From: Hydrotalea sp.
GTDB lineage: Bacteria; Bacteroidota; Bacteroidia; Chitinophagales; Chitinophagaceae
Assembly (NCBI GenBank): GCA_027364735.1
Contig: DAHXOT010000003.1
Span: forward strand, 1 to 64,000
Direction of reading: 5' to 3'
Length of the DNA: 64,000 nt
In this document: piece by piece, positions 53,313-62,079 of the stretch
How the letters are laid out: each line of letters opens with the position of its first letter
How positions within the stretch are numbered: the stretch's first letter is position 1
Program-made: the position numbers and the translations under genes
The notes under the pieces: generated by a model
Seen by the model: the letters and a program-made list of their open reading frames with translations, nothing else
What the model was told of the DNA's origin: nothing
The model's database searches: none

Positions 53313-54275
53313 ATGAATACAAAATTTATCTTAGCCTCTGCACTTTCGCTATTGTGCATGCCAACTGTATTTTCTCAAGCAAAATCCGATTCGGTTAATG
53401 TAAAAAAAGAAGAAAAAATTATTATCAAAAGCGATGGTAACGGTAAAGAGAAAAAAACAATTGAAGTAGAAGTAGATGGAGATAAAGTAACTATTAATGG
53501 GAAGCCCGTAGAAAAATTAAATGAAGAAGACAAAGTGCTTTTAAATGATTTAGGAAATGGAAATATTACCATTATGGGTCCGGAAGGTTTTAAAGGAATG
53601 ATTACACCTTATGGTGAGGGTAAATTTAAGTTTAATGTAAATAAAGCCTTTTTAGGCGTAATTACCGAAAAAGATGAAAAGGGAGCCAAAATAACCGATG
53701 TTACCAAAGAATCGGCAGCAGAAAAAGCGGGGTTAAAAGTAGGAGATATTATTACAAAAGTAAATGAAACAAAAATTGAAAATGGAGAGGATTTGCATAA
53801 AGCTATCGGCAATTTTAAGCCACAAGATAAAGTTAAAATAACCTATTTACGAGATAATAAAGAAGCTACTGCCTCTATATTACTTGGTAAAAATAAACCC
53901 ACCAACAACTTCGCTTTCGGTGATAAGGAATTTAATTTCAGAATGCCGCCACCCGATGATAATTTTCGTTATTTTAATTTACCACCATCTGCTCATAAAC
54001 CAAGAATTGGCTTGCAAATACAAGATGTAGAAGAGGGGAATGGCGTAAAAGTGGTTAATGTAGATGATGGAAGTCCGGCTGATAAAGCAGGATTAAAAGA
54101 AAATGATATTATTAGCGAAATTAATGGAGCCGATGTTAAAGATGTGGATGATTTACGGAGCAGAATTAAGGATTTAAAGGAAGGAGATGTATATAAAATA
54201 AAATACAAACGAAATGGCAAGGCAGAAACTTCTGAAATAAAAATCCCGAAAAGATTAAAAACAGCCAATCTATAA
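53313..54275 (+). CDS. Periplasmic double-PDZ protein
   Basis: A 320-residue exported protein with a signal peptide (1-22, ending F-S-Q-A). Two PDZ domains follow at about 110-195 and 225-310. Each has the typical end loop: A-A-E-K-A-G-L-K-V-G-D-I-I and P-A-D-K-A-G-L-K-E-N-D-I-I. The segment between the signal peptide and PDZ1 is Lys/Glu/Asp-rich. There is no trypsin-like protease domain, so it is not DegP itself; an adaptor or chaperone role is inferred. It is followed by a strong terminator. Confidence 0.85.
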   Translation: MNTKFILASALSLLCMPTVFSQAKSDSVNVKKEEKIIIKSDGNGKEKKTIEVEVDGDKVTINGKPVEKLNEEDKVLLNDLGNGNITIMGPEGFKGMITPYGEGKFKFNVNKAFLGVITEKDEKGAKITDVTKESAAEKAGLKVGDIITKVNETKIENGEDLHKAIGNFKPQDKVKITYLRDNKEATASILLGKNKPTNNFAFGDKEFNFRMPPPDDNFRYFNLPPSAHKPRIGLQIQDVEEGNGVKVVNVDDGSPADKAGLKENDIISEINGADVKDVDDLRSRIKDLKEGDVYKIKYKRNGKAETSEIKIPKRLKTANL

Positions 54276-54299
54276 TTTGATACATTTTTCTCGTGTGCA

Positions 54300-54333
54300 C
54301 CCATCTTGATTATTCAAGATGGGTTTTATTTTC
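54300..54333 (+). terminator. Intrinsic terminator after the PDZ gene
   Basis: A perfect 10-bp stem (54300-54309 with 54314-54323) with a 4-base loop, followed by TTTTATTTTC. It separates the PDZ gene from gatB. Confidence 0.9.
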
Positions 54334-54353
54334 TTAAATCCAACTTTTATCAC

Positions 54354-54382
54354 ATTGCTATGCAGTTATACAATTATTTTTG
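54354..54382 (+). promoter_or_regulatory. gatB promoter with almost no leader
   Basis: TTG (54354-54356), 18 bases, then TATTTTTG (54375-54382), an exact TAnnTTTG. The expected transcription start (about 6 bases on) falls at or next to ATG 54388, so the message may be leaderless. Confidence 0.55.
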
Positions 54383-54387
54383 CAGCT

Positions 54388-55836
54388 ATGGTAGTATACG
54401 ATAAATATGAAGCAGTAATAGGGTTAGAAGTACATGCACAATTACAAACCAATAGTAAACTATTTTGTGGAGATAGTATTGCCTTTGGGGCATTACCAAA
54501 TACACAAGTTAGTGCCATTACTTTAGGGCATCCCGGAACTTTACCTAAAACCAATAAAAAAGCTGTAGAGTATGCCATTAAATTGGGGTTGGCTTGTCAT
54601 TGCGATATTGAAAAAGACAATTATTTTGCCCGTAAAAATTATTTTTATCCCGATTTGCCAAAAGGCTATCAAATTTCACAGCACACCACACCCATTTGTA
54701 AAGGAGGTTTTGTAACTATTAAAACTAATGGCATTCAGCGCAACATTCAACTTAATAGAATACATATAGAAGAAGATGCCGGCAAAAGTATTCATGATAT
54801 TTATGATGATTTGAGTTGTATAGATTTAAATCGTGCCGGAACAGCCTTAGTTGAAATTGTTACCGAGCCCGATTTGTATAATAGCGAAGAAGCCTACCAA
54901 TATATAACCGAATTAAGAAGGTTACTTAGGTGGTTACATATTTGCGATGGTAATATGGAGGAAGGAAGCTTACGTTGCGATGCTAATATTTCGGTACGAA
55001 TTAAAGGCGAAAAAAAATTAGGCACTAAAGTAGAAGTGAAAAACTTAAACTCAATTCGTAATGTTAAAAAAGCAATTGATTTTGAAATAAAACGAATGAT
55101 TGAAGTTCTTGAAGCAAATGGAACCATTACGCAACAAACCAGAAGTTTTGATGCAAGTAACGATACTACTTTTGCCATTAGAGATAAGGAAGAAGCGAAT
55201 GATTATCGTTACTTTCCCGACCCCGATTTAGCTCCTTTTCATCTTAGCAACGAATATATTCATCAAATAAAAAATGCTTTGCCGGCTTTGCCTCAAGAAC
55301 GAATGCAGCAATATCAGCTTCAATTAGGATTAAGCGAATATGATGCAGCTCAATTATGCGATGAAATTGCTACTGCAGAATATTTCGAATCGGTAATTGC
55401 TTATTCCAAGCATTATAAAGCCATAGCCAATTGGATGTTTGGTCCCATTAAACAACAGTTAAATGAACTAAATTCTTCTTTCGAAAAAATTAGTTTATTA
55501 CCCAAAACATTGGCCGATTTAATAGAAATTGTAGAAGAAGGCAAGGTTAATTTTTCAATAGCATCTTCAAGGTTATTACCCATTTTGTTAAAAGAAAATA
55601 TACATCCATTAACATTAGCCGAAAAATTAAACTTAATTCAAGTAAGCAATAACAGCGAATTAGAAAAATGGGTAGATGAAGTAATAGCCAAAATGCCGGA
55701 TAAAGTATTGGAATATAAAAAAGGTAAAAAAGGATTAATTGGATTATTTGTTGGCGAAGTAAAAAAATTAAGTAAAGGAAAAGCCGATCCTCAAAAAGTT
55801 ACTGTAATGTTAGAAGAAAAATTAAATAAAGTATAA
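54388..55836 (+). CDS. gatB: Aspartyl/glutamyl-tRNA amidotransferase subunit B (GatB)
   Basis: GatB is the kinase/tRNA-binding subunit of the GatCAB complex that converts Glu-tRNA-Gln (and Asp-tRNA-Asn) to the amidated form. The 482-residue protein begins with Y-E-A-V-I-G-L-E-V-H-A-Q-L and shows Y-P-D-L-P-K-G-Y-Q-I-S-Q, E-E-D-A-G-K-S and D-Y-R-Y-F-P-D-P-D-L. The C-terminal YqeY-like tail is present. The upstream in-frame codon at 54319 is not used if the promoter call is right. gatA and gatC are not in this window. The TlpA-like gene follows after 10 bases. Confidence 0.97.
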   Translation: MVVYDKYEAVIGLEVHAQLQTNSKLFCGDSIAFGALPNTQVSAITLGHPGTLPKTNKKAVEYAIKLGLACHCDIEKDNYFARKNYFYPDLPKGYQISQHTTPICKGGFVTIKTNGIQRNIQLNRIHIEEDAGKSIHDIYDDLSCIDLNRAGTALVEIVTEPDLYNSEEAYQYITELRRLLRWLHICDGNMEEGSLRCDANISVRIKGEKKLGTKVEVKNLNSIRNVKKAIDFEIKRMIEVLEANGTITQQTRSFDASNDTTFAIRDKEEANDYRYFPDPDLAPFHLSNEYIHQIKNALPALPQERMQQYQLQLGLSEYDAAQLCDEIATAEYFESVIAYSKHYKAIANWMFGPIKQQLNELNSSFEKISLLPKTLADLIEIVEEGKVNFSIASSRLLPILLKENIHPLTLAEKLNLIQVSNNSELEKWVDEVIAKMPDKVLEYKKGKKGLIGLFVGEVKKLSKGKADPQKVTVMLEEKLNKV

Positions 55837-55846
55837 TACAAATCAA

Positions 55847-56968
55847 ATGAAACATTTTTTAATAGTAATAATAGCAGTTGTAGCTATTAGTTCGTGTAAA
55901 GAAAAAAAGTATGGGCCATTTATTGTGGCGGGTAATATTGCTCATTCACCATCTACAAAAGTATATTTAGAAGAATTGCCATGGAGTGGCGAGAACCCTG
56001 TTATTGTAGATTCTACTACTTTAAAAGATAATGGAAATTTTGAATTGAGAGCTTTGGGGAAAGAAGAAGAGTTATATCTTGTTTCTATTCAAAATGGGCC
56101 GGAAGTATTAATAATAAATGATAATAAAAGTATTAAGCTTCGATTAGATGTTCAAAATTATAAAGCTTATACTACCGAAGGATCTGATGCTACGGCGGCA
56201 CTTCATGCTTTTTTAGAAGAATATAGTAAGCAGTTTTCTACTTTGGCACAAACATTTATGTTGGCCGATTCTTTATCGAGGAAAAACCCTACCGATAGTT
56301 TAGCTACTGTTGCCAATTTGCAAAAAGATAATGACTTAAAACAAATTAATCAGTTTATAACTACTACGGTAAATAATGCAGTTAGTCCGGCTTTACGATA
56401 TTATGTTATCGGAAAAGCATTTAAAACAATGGATCCCGATGGAATTAAAGAATTAGCGTATGCCTCTGCCACTAAGTTTAAAGAGCATCAAGGGCTGCAA
56501 AAAATGAAAAGCATTATAGATATGCAGTTTGCCAATAATCCTAAATTGGCTTTAATTAATAAAGCTGCACCTGAAATAAGTTTACCCGATACCAGTGGTA
56601 AAATTATATCGTTAAGTAGTTTTAAAGGAAAATATGTATTGGTAGATTTTTGGGCAAGTTGGTGTAAACCTTGTCGCCAAGAAAATCCTAATGTAGTGGC
56701 TGCTTATAATAAATTTAAGAATAAAAATTTTACTGTATTAGGCGTTTCGTTAGATAGTGATAAAGATGCTTGGAAACAAGCTATTCAACAAGATAATCTA
56801 ACATGGACACATATTAGCGATTTAAAGCAATGGGAAAGTGTGGTAGTAGCTCCATATAAAATAGAAGGTATTCCTTTTAATGTATTAATTGATCCATCAG
56901 GAAAAATTATTGCAACAGAGCTACGAGGAAAAGCATTAGACAATAAACTATCGGAAATATTAAAATAG
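55847..56968 (+). CDS. DUF4369-TlpA-like thioredoxin lipoprotein
   Basis: A 373-residue lipoprotein. The signal peptide ends in the lipobox-like I-S-S-C, so it is anchored in the membrane facing the periplasm. An N-terminal DUF4369 domain (about 25-115) is followed by a helical linker. A C-terminal thioredoxin-fold domain (about 240-373) has the redox motif W-A-S-W-C-K-P-C and the cis-proline loop G-I-P-F-N. Proteins of this shape are common in Bacteroidota and are thought to reduce or isomerise disulfides. A terminator follows. Confidence 0.9.
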   Translation: MKHFLIVIIAVVAISSCKEKKYGPFIVAGNIAHSPSTKVYLEELPWSGENPVIVDSTTLKDNGNFELRALGKEEELYLVSIQNGPEVLIINDNKSIKLRLDVQNYKAYTTEGSDATAALHAFLEEYSKQFSTLAQTFMLADSLSRKNPTDSLATVANLQKDNDLKQINQFITTTVNNAVSPALRYYVIGKAFKTMDPDGIKELAYASATKFKEHQGLQKMKSIIDMQFANNPKLALINKAAPEISLPDTSGKIISLSSFKGKYVLVDFWASWCKPCRQENPNVVAAYNKFKNKNFTVLGVSLDSDKDAWKQAIQQDNLTWTHISDLKQWESVVVAPYKIEGIPFNVLIDPSGKIIATELRGKALDNKLSEILK

Positions 56969-56986
56969 CAACAATTAATTACAAAG

Positions 56987-57017
56987 AAGCCTCGAAGTTA
57001 TCGAGGCTTTATTTTTG
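56987..57017. terminator. Intrinsic terminator between the TlpA-like and MMPL genes
   Basis: A 9-bp stem (56987-56995 with 57001-57009) with a 5-base loop, followed on the plus strand by TTATTTTTG. It separates two convergent genes. Confidence 0.85.
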
Positions 57018-57039
57018 ATGAAAAATTCTAAATTAAAAG

Positions 57040-59349
57040 TTATCTATCTTTTTTATTCGATAATAATAGAAGTAATACCGGTAATAATACAAGATTAGTA
57101 AAAGTGCCTACCAACAATGTTAAAGAAGTAAGCCAGCCCAATGAAAAAGTTCCTCCAAAATGGCTAAAACAAAAAATAATAAATCCTGCAATTAAAACCA
57201 ACGATGTATAAATAATACTAATGCCTGTATGATGTATTGTTTGAATTAATGTAGGTTGAACTTTATTTTGGTTATTGGGCAACTCTTGTTTATAGTTTAC
57301 TAAAAAACGAATTGTTACATCAATTACAATTCCTAAGGCAACGCTAAAAACCAATACTGTAGAAGGTTTTAATGTAATACCTACCCATCCCATAACCCCT
57401 GCAGTAACTATTAAAGGAATAATATTTGGAATTAAAGAGCATAATAATATTCTGGCAGAACGGAAAAGAAATAGCATTGAAAGTGCAATTAATAAAAATG
57501 CCCAAAAAATACTTTCTTTTAATCCATTAATAATAAATGAACTGCCTTCTAAAAAAGTTACACTGCTGCCTGTAAATGTAATATGATATTTAGTTGAGTC
57601 GAAAATTTGATTGGCTTTGTTTTTAAAATCATCCAGTAAAATGGGTAAGCGTTTACTGCCAATATCTTTCATGTTAACACTAACTCGAATGTATCGTTGC
57701 GAAGTATCAATAAAATTAGATGTAATTCTGGTAATGTTTGTTTTGTTGGTAGATTTTGTGCGTAAAGCATTTGCAATTGATGCAGGAATTTCTATAGGTA
57801 GTACATAACTTAACGTATCTCCATTGTAAAATGCCTGATTGCCAAATTTAAGTGCTTCTACAATACTAAAAGGTTTTGCTGTTTCGGCTTTTGATGCAAT
57901 GTAATTACTTAAGGAATCTATATTTTGTAAAGTTTCCATATTCAATGCACCTCTATTCTTTTTTGTATCAATTACAATTTCCAGAGGCATTACACCTTTA
58001 AAATTATTTTCAAACCATTTTAAATCGGTATAAATGGTATCATTTTTTGGTAAATCATCTACCATAAAACCTTCGCTTTTTAATTTAAAAGTTCCGGCAA
58101 TGGCAAAAGCAATGGTAATAAAACTTATAATATATACCCATTTGGTATGTTGCAATGCCCATTGTTCTATTTTAATTAAGAATTTTTCTAAAAGTTTATT
58201 CTTGAGGTATTTAACGTGTTTGGGTTTTGGAGCAGGTAAATAACTTAGTGTAATGGGAATGAAAATAAGTGAAATAAGAAATAGTACCATAATATTTATG
58301 CCCGATACAATTCCAAATTCTTTTAATAATTGGCTACGTGTAAATGCAAATACGCTAAAGCCTATGGCTGCTGCAATGTTGCAGAAAAGGGTTACAATAC
58401 CCATTCGGCCAACCATATTTATTATGGCAGATTTTTTATCGTTGGTTACTAAAAATGAGGTATGAAATTTATTTAAAAAATAAATACAATTTGGCACACC
58501 AATTACAACTACTAAAGGCGGAATAAGTACTGTTAGTAATGTAATTTTATAGCCCAACAAAACCATAGTGCCAATACTGCTTACAACACCTATGCTTACT
58601 ACCAATAAGCTCATTAAAGTTGCGCTAAAAGATTTAAAGAATAACAATAAAATAAGAGCTGATAAAAGAATTGAACCAATTAAAAACCAATTCATTTCTT
58701 GTTTTATTTTGTCGCTTATGATGGTTCTAATATAGGGTAGTCCACTAATATGTGTTTTAATTCCGGAAGCATCTTCAAACTTTTTTACTTCGGTTAAAAC
58801 ATTATTTATTAGCCATGTTCTGTTTTTGCTTTCTACCAAGTCTTTCTTTAAGTTAACTGCCAATAAGTAGGCATTGGTTTCTTTATTGTATAAAAGTCCC
58901 CTGTAAAATAGTTGGTTCTCAAAAATTAGTTTGGCGCTATCTAATTGAAGTTGATTTTTGAAAGGATAATTAAATATTTTAGTAGGTATTAATTTATCGG
59001 TAATAGTATCTTTTGTTAGTTCAATTGTTTCAGGAATGCTAAGTACATCCATTACTCCATTTACTTTTTTTAAATCTTGGTGTAATTTACCCAATAAGTT
59101 AAAAATAGGTATTGTAAAAAATTTATCGCTTTCAATGCCAATTACTAATGTAGTTCCATCGGAAGAGAATCTTTTTACAAAGGCCTGATATTCTATATAC
59201 TTTTTATTATCGGTTGGTACTGCCTTCGAAAAATCGTAGCTTAATTTAACCTGCGAAGCAAAAAAGCTCATGATAATTGTAAATACTATTAAAATGCTTA
59301 ATAATGCTATTCTGTATTTTAGAATTAATCTTCCTAAACTATACCACAT
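57040..59349 (-). CDS. RND-superfamily MMPL-type exporter
   Basis: A 769-residue membrane protein in two homologous halves, each with one helix, a large periplasmic loop and a five-helix sterol-sensing-like bundle. Helix 1 is at about 10-30 and the second half begins near residue 390. The loop segment after each bundle and the G-V-P-N-C-I-Y-F-L-N-K-F-H-T motif match the MMPL/Patched branch rather than the tripartite RND pumps, and no adaptor gene is adjacent. Such proteins move lipids or hopanoids. The frame opens 12 bases upstream at a TTG; ATG 59349 is preferred. The substrate is unknown. Confidence 0.88.
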   Translation of the reverse strand: MWYSLGRLILKYRIALLSILIVFTIIMSFFASQVKLSYDFSKAVPTDNKKYIEYQAFVKRFSSDGTTLVIGIESDKFFTIPIFNLLGKLHQDLKKVNGVMDVLSIPETIELTKDTITDKLIPTKIFNYPFKNQLQLDSAKLIFENQLFYRGLLYNKETNAYLLAVNLKKDLVESKNRTWLINNVLTEVKKFEDASGIKTHISGLPYIRTIISDKIKQEMNWFLIGSILLSALILLLFFKSFSATLMSLLVVSIGVVSSIGTMVLLGYKITLLTVLIPPLVVVIGVPNCIYFLNKFHTSFLVTNDKKSAIINMVGRMGIVTLFCNIAAAIGFSVFAFTRSQLLKEFGIVSGINIMVLFLISLIFIPITLSYLPAPKPKHVKYLKNKLLEKFLIKIEQWALQHTKWVYIISFITIAFAIAGTFKLKSEGFMVDDLPKNDTIYTDLKWFENNFKGVMPLEIVIDTKKNRGALNMETLQNIDSLSNYIASKAETAKPFSIVEALKFGNQAFYNGDTLSYVLPIEIPASIANALRTKSTNKTNITRITSNFIDTSQRYIRVSVNMKDIGSKRLPILLDDFKNKANQIFDSTKYHITFTGSSVTFLEGSSFIINGLKESIFWAFLLIALSMLFLFRSARILLCSLIPNIIPLIVTAGVMGWVGITLKPSTVLVFSVALGIVIDVTIRFLVNYKQELPNNQNKVQPTLIQTIHHTGISIIYTSLVLIAGFIIFCFSHFGGTFSLGWLTSLTLLVGTFTNLVLLPVLLLLLSNKKDR

Positions 59350-59474
59350 ACAACTGTACAATTAAGTGATGGAAATGGCAAAGAAAGGAATTATTATTTT
59401 ATTTTAAATATCCAATGTTAATAAACAATATTATTACCCAATTTTAATTACTTTAATTGTTATAATGTAGCATT

Positions 59475-60485
59475 ATGGTAAAGCTTAATTCAAATAAACT
59501 GCGGCAACTAAGTTTTTATAGTATACTAATAGCATGGGCAATATTTATTTTTTATCAGTTATGGTCATTCTTCCCGGCATTGTTAGGAGCAATTACTTTT
59601 TATATTTTAATGCGAAAGCCAATGAACTTTTTAGTTAATAAAAGAAAATGGCACACACCTATTGCAGCAATGGTATTAATGCTTGCATCATTTCTTATTA
59701 TTTTGTTGCCAATAACTATTTTAATAAATGTTTTGTATGCAAAAATTGATTATGCTATTCAAAATTCCAATCAGTTAATCGCCATACTTACAAAAATTAT
59801 AAATAGCATAGAAGTTAAATATCATATTGAAATTATAAGTGATAAAAATTTGGAAGCTGCAGGAAAAACAATAGCAGAAATAATTCCTCAAATAGTAGGT
59901 GCTACTTTTAATACTGTTATCATTATTGCCATACTATATTTTGTTTTATACTTTTTATTAATTAACCATAGCAGCTTAGAAAAATGGTTAATTAAAAATG
60001 TTCCTTTAAAAGACGAAAATGTTCAATTAATTGGCAACGAGCTTCAAACGCTTGTTACATCTAATGCAATTGGAATACCTGTAACTGCATTAATACAAGG
60101 CATTTTAGGAGCAATTGCCTATTGGATATTAGGTGTATCAGATATTGCATTTTGGTTTGTAGTTACTTGTTTGGCAGCCATTGTTCCAATGGTAGGCTCA
60201 TCATTGGCTTTTTTACCTATTGCATTATTACTTTTTGCAGATGGGTTTGAAGTAAAAGGAATAATACTTTTGCTTTATGGTTTTGGAATTATGTATACGT
60301 TGGATAGTTTTTTTAGAATGGCTATTCAAAAAAAGATGGGAAATGTACACCCGTTAATTACCACATTTGGAGTAATAATTGGTTTGAAATTATTTGGGTT
60401 TATAGGATTAGTTTTTGGCCCAATACTTTTGGCAATGTTTATATTATTTGTTCGAATTTATTTAAATGAGTTTAGTGATCGGTAA
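59475..60485 (+). CDS. AI-2E family transporter
   Basis: A 336-residue polytopic protein with about eight membrane helices and the F-A-D-G-F-E-V-K-G and L-K-L-F-G-F-I-G-L-V-F-G-P-I-L-L segments of the AI-2E family (PF01594). Family members have been linked to AI-2 export, Na+/Li+(K+)/H+ exchange or sporulation, so the name does not fix a substrate. Single-gene unit, divergent from the MMPL gene. Confidence 0.9.
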   Translation: MVKLNSNKLRQLSFYSILIAWAIFIFYQLWSFFPALLGAITFYILMRKPMNFLVNKRKWHTPIAAMVLMLASFLIILLPITILINVLYAKIDYAIQNSNQLIAILTKIINSIEVKYHIEIISDKNLEAAGKTIAEIIPQIVGATFNTVIIIAILYFVLYFLLINHSSLEKWLIKNVPLKDENVQLIGNELQTLVTSNAIGIPVTALIQGILGAIAYWILGVSDIAFWFVVTCLAAIVPMVGSSLAFLPIALLLFADGFEVKGIILLLYGFGIMYTLDSFFRMAIQKKMGNVHPLITTFGVIIGLKLFGFIGLVFGPILLAMFILFVRIYLNEFSDR

Positions 60486-60525
60486 AATATATTTATCAAA
60501 CCTATTCATATAGAAGCAACTGCTG

Positions 60526-60999
60526 TTAATTAACAACTTTATCTGCACAACAGCTACTTGCAAATGCCTCCGGCTTTGCTTTAAATGCAAAACCCATTCC
60601 TAAAATATATCCCATGGCTTCTTTCAGTGCATCGTTACTTTTAAATCCCGGATTAGTATTAATATCGGCATGCACTTCCATTTCAACATTATACAAAATA
60701 AACAAATCGCAAAGTTCATAAGCTACGTCAATACTTTTAGCAACTTCCAATAACATTCTTTCTTTAATATGAAACTTTTGTTTTGTTTTTTCATTATGAA
60801 TGTACATGAATCCGCCATTGTGTTCGCGTAAAAAAACAATAACAGTAGCAAATTCGGTATCATCACCTTTTACTTGGCTATCGGTACCAATGCATACTTT
60901 TAATTTAATACCTTTTGCAACTTCTTTTTTAATTGCATCTTCAACTGCATATTTAATAGGAATTTGAATATGGTCTCCGTTAAATTTTCTCCAAAGCAT
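60526..60999 (-). CDS. DUF458 RNase H-like protein
   Basis: A 157-residue protein with the ribonuclease-H-like pattern of DUF458 (YkuK family): V-C-I-G-T-D-S-Q after the first strand, F-A-T-V-I-V-F, H-A-D-I-N at the third strand, and a C-terminal segment G-M-G-F-A-F-K-A-K-P-E-A-F-A-S-S-C-C-A-D. Carboxylates for metal binding are present, but activity has not been shown for the family to my knowledge. A 29-base near-palindrome lies 8 bases before its start codon. Confidence 0.85.
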   Translation of the reverse strand: MLWRKFNGDHIQIPIKYAVEDAIKKEVAKGIKLKVCIGTDSQVKGDDTEFATVIVFLREHNGGFMYIHNEKTKQKFHIKERMLLEVAKSIDVAYELCDLFILYNVEMEVHADINTNPGFKSNDALKEAMGYILGMGFAFKAKPEAFASSCCADKVVN

Positions 61000-61006
61000 A
61001 AAATGA

Positions 61007-61035
61007 AGGTTTTGGTAAGTTACTTACAAAAACCT
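61007..61035. promoter_or_regulatory. Near-perfect dyad upstream of the DUF458 gene
   Basis: Arms 61007-61020 and 61022-61035 are complementary in 13 of 14 positions around a single central base. The lack of a loop and of a T-run makes an operator-like dyad more likely than a terminator. It lies 8 bases before the DUF458 ATG and 76 bases after the stop of the CoA-binding gene, both read from the minus strand. Confidence 0.5.
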
Positions 61036-61110
61036 ATAATTACCTATATTTTATTATTAACAATGGGTTAATAAACTTGAAAGTCTGATTTATTGGGTAC
61101 GAAGTAACTT

Positions 61111-61470
61111 TTAAAATTGACCTGTATTAAGCATAACCAAAGTACAAGCTTCTAAAGCTTTAATGCCATTTGTTTGAGCTATTTCGGCAAACTCATCATT
61201 TTCTGTACCTGGATTAAAAATAATTCTTTTGGGATGAAGTGATAAAATATATTCATAATACTCTTTTTGTTTTTTTTTATTCAAATACAGGGTAACAGTA
61301 TCAATATTGTTTAATGAAGGATGTTCAGTAATAATATCAACATCATTTACTTTTCCTTTTTTACTGCCAATTGCAATAACAGGATAGTTGTATTTTCTTA
61401 ACTTCTCAATTGCCAAATAACTATAACGAGCGATGTTTTCGGATGCTCCTATAACAAGTACTTTTTTCAT
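61111..61470 (-). CDS. CoA-binding domain protein (YccU-like)
   Basis: A 119-residue single-domain protein with the Rossmann-like CoA-binding fold. K-V-L-V-I-G-A-S-E-N lies at the N-terminus, Y-P-V-I-A-I-G-S-K-K-G in the second strand and I-I-F-N-P-G-T-E-N further on. The C-terminal E-A-C-T-L-V-M-L motif is characteristic of this family (as in YccU and the N-domain of succinyl-CoA synthetase alpha). Metabolic role unknown. It is upstream of the DUF458 gene on the same strand but separated by 111 bases and the dyad. Confidence 0.88.
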   Translation of the reverse strand: MKKVLVIGASENIARYSYLAIEKLRKYNYPVIAIGSKKGKVNDVDIITEHPSLNNIDTVTLYLNKKKQKEYYEYILSLHPKRIIFNPGTENDEFAEIAQTNGIKALEACTLVMLNTGQF

Positions 61471-61560
61471 AGCTTAAAGTTCAATATTAATTTTCAAATT
61501 ATTTAAGAAATAAAAACAGAGAAAAGCAATAAAAAAAAATGAAGATTTTAAAAGTATTAA

Positions 61561-61590
61561 TTGTTTTATTAAATATTATTTCTAACTTTC
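61561..61590 (+). promoter_or_regulatory. Promoter of the histone H1-like gene
   Basis: TTG (61561-61563), 19 bases, then TAACTTTC (61583-61590), one mismatch from TAnnTTTG. A leader of about 32 bases would precede ATG 61629. Spacing matches the Bacteroidota consensus. Confidence 0.5.
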
Positions 61591-61628
61591 GATACCAATA
61601 AATTAACCATCCCAAAACAAATATTTTT

Positions 61629-61976
61629 ATGGCAAAAGCAAAAAAGAAAATTGTTAAAAAAGTGGCTGCTAAAAAATCAGCACCGACCAAAAAAGCAATT
61701 AAAAAAGCTGCAAAAAAAGTAATTAAGAAAGCGGTTAAAAAAGTGGCTGCAAAAAAAGCAGCTCCGGCCAAAAAAGTAGTTAAGAAAGCGGTTAAAAAAG
61801 CTGTTGTAAAAAAAGCCGCTCCAGTCAAAAAAGTAGTTAAGAAGGCTGTAAAGAAAACAGTTAAGCCTGTTATAATTGAATCAACAGTTGAAGTAACTCC
61901 TCCAGCTCCTCAGGTAGTAGTAGAAATGCCACCGGTTGTTGAAGCTACGCCTGATAATAATACAACTACAGCGTAA
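61629..61976 (+). CDS. Histone H1-like lysine/alanine-rich protein
   Basis: A 115-residue protein. Residues 1-80 consist of repeated units of Lys, Ala and Val (such as KKVVKKAVKK and AAKKAAP), giving a strongly basic, AAxKK-type helix like eukaryotic H1 tails and the bacterial Hc1/AlgP proteins. The tail (81-115) is Pro/Val/Glu-rich and non-basic. There is no folded DNA-binding domain, so non-specific DNA compaction in the nucleoid is inferred. The basic part is built of near-identical DNA repeats and could vary in copy number. The antisense strand shows a long shadow frame, which is not a gene. Confidence 0.85.
   Translation: MAKAKKKIVKKVAAKKSAPTKKAIKKAAKKVIKKAVKKVAAKKAAPAKKVVKKAVKKAVVKKAAPVKKVVKKAVKKTVKPVIIESTVEVTPPAPQVVVEMPPVVEATPDNNTTTA
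61690..61860 (+). repeat. Tandem coding repeats in the H1-like gene
   Basis: The unit AAAAAAGTAGTTAAGAA and the adjoining GCGGTTAAAAAA recur several times, with period about 30-60 bases. Near-identity at the DNA level, not only in protein, indicates repeat expansion rather than simple amino-acid bias. Confidence 0.6.
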
Positions 61977-62020
61977 GTTATTTCGCATCATTGTTCGCCA
62001 AGCTATATATTCTACATAAA

Positions 62021-62055
62021 AAAAGTTCTGATTGTAAATTCAGAACTTTTCTATT
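62021..62055. terminator. Bidirectional terminator between the H1-like gene and pdhC
   Basis: A perfect 11-bp stem (62021-62031 with 62040-62050) with an 8-base loop, A-rich on the left and T-rich on the right, placed between convergent genes. Confidence 0.88.
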
Positions 62056-62079
62056 TTAGGAATATTTAGTTTGAGGCTT

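Noticed and set aside
61499-61828. Open frame antisense to the H1-like gene, Ala/Phe/Thr-rich
   Set aside because: It mirrors the repeat-rich lysine codons of the sense gene; no start signal or family resemblance.
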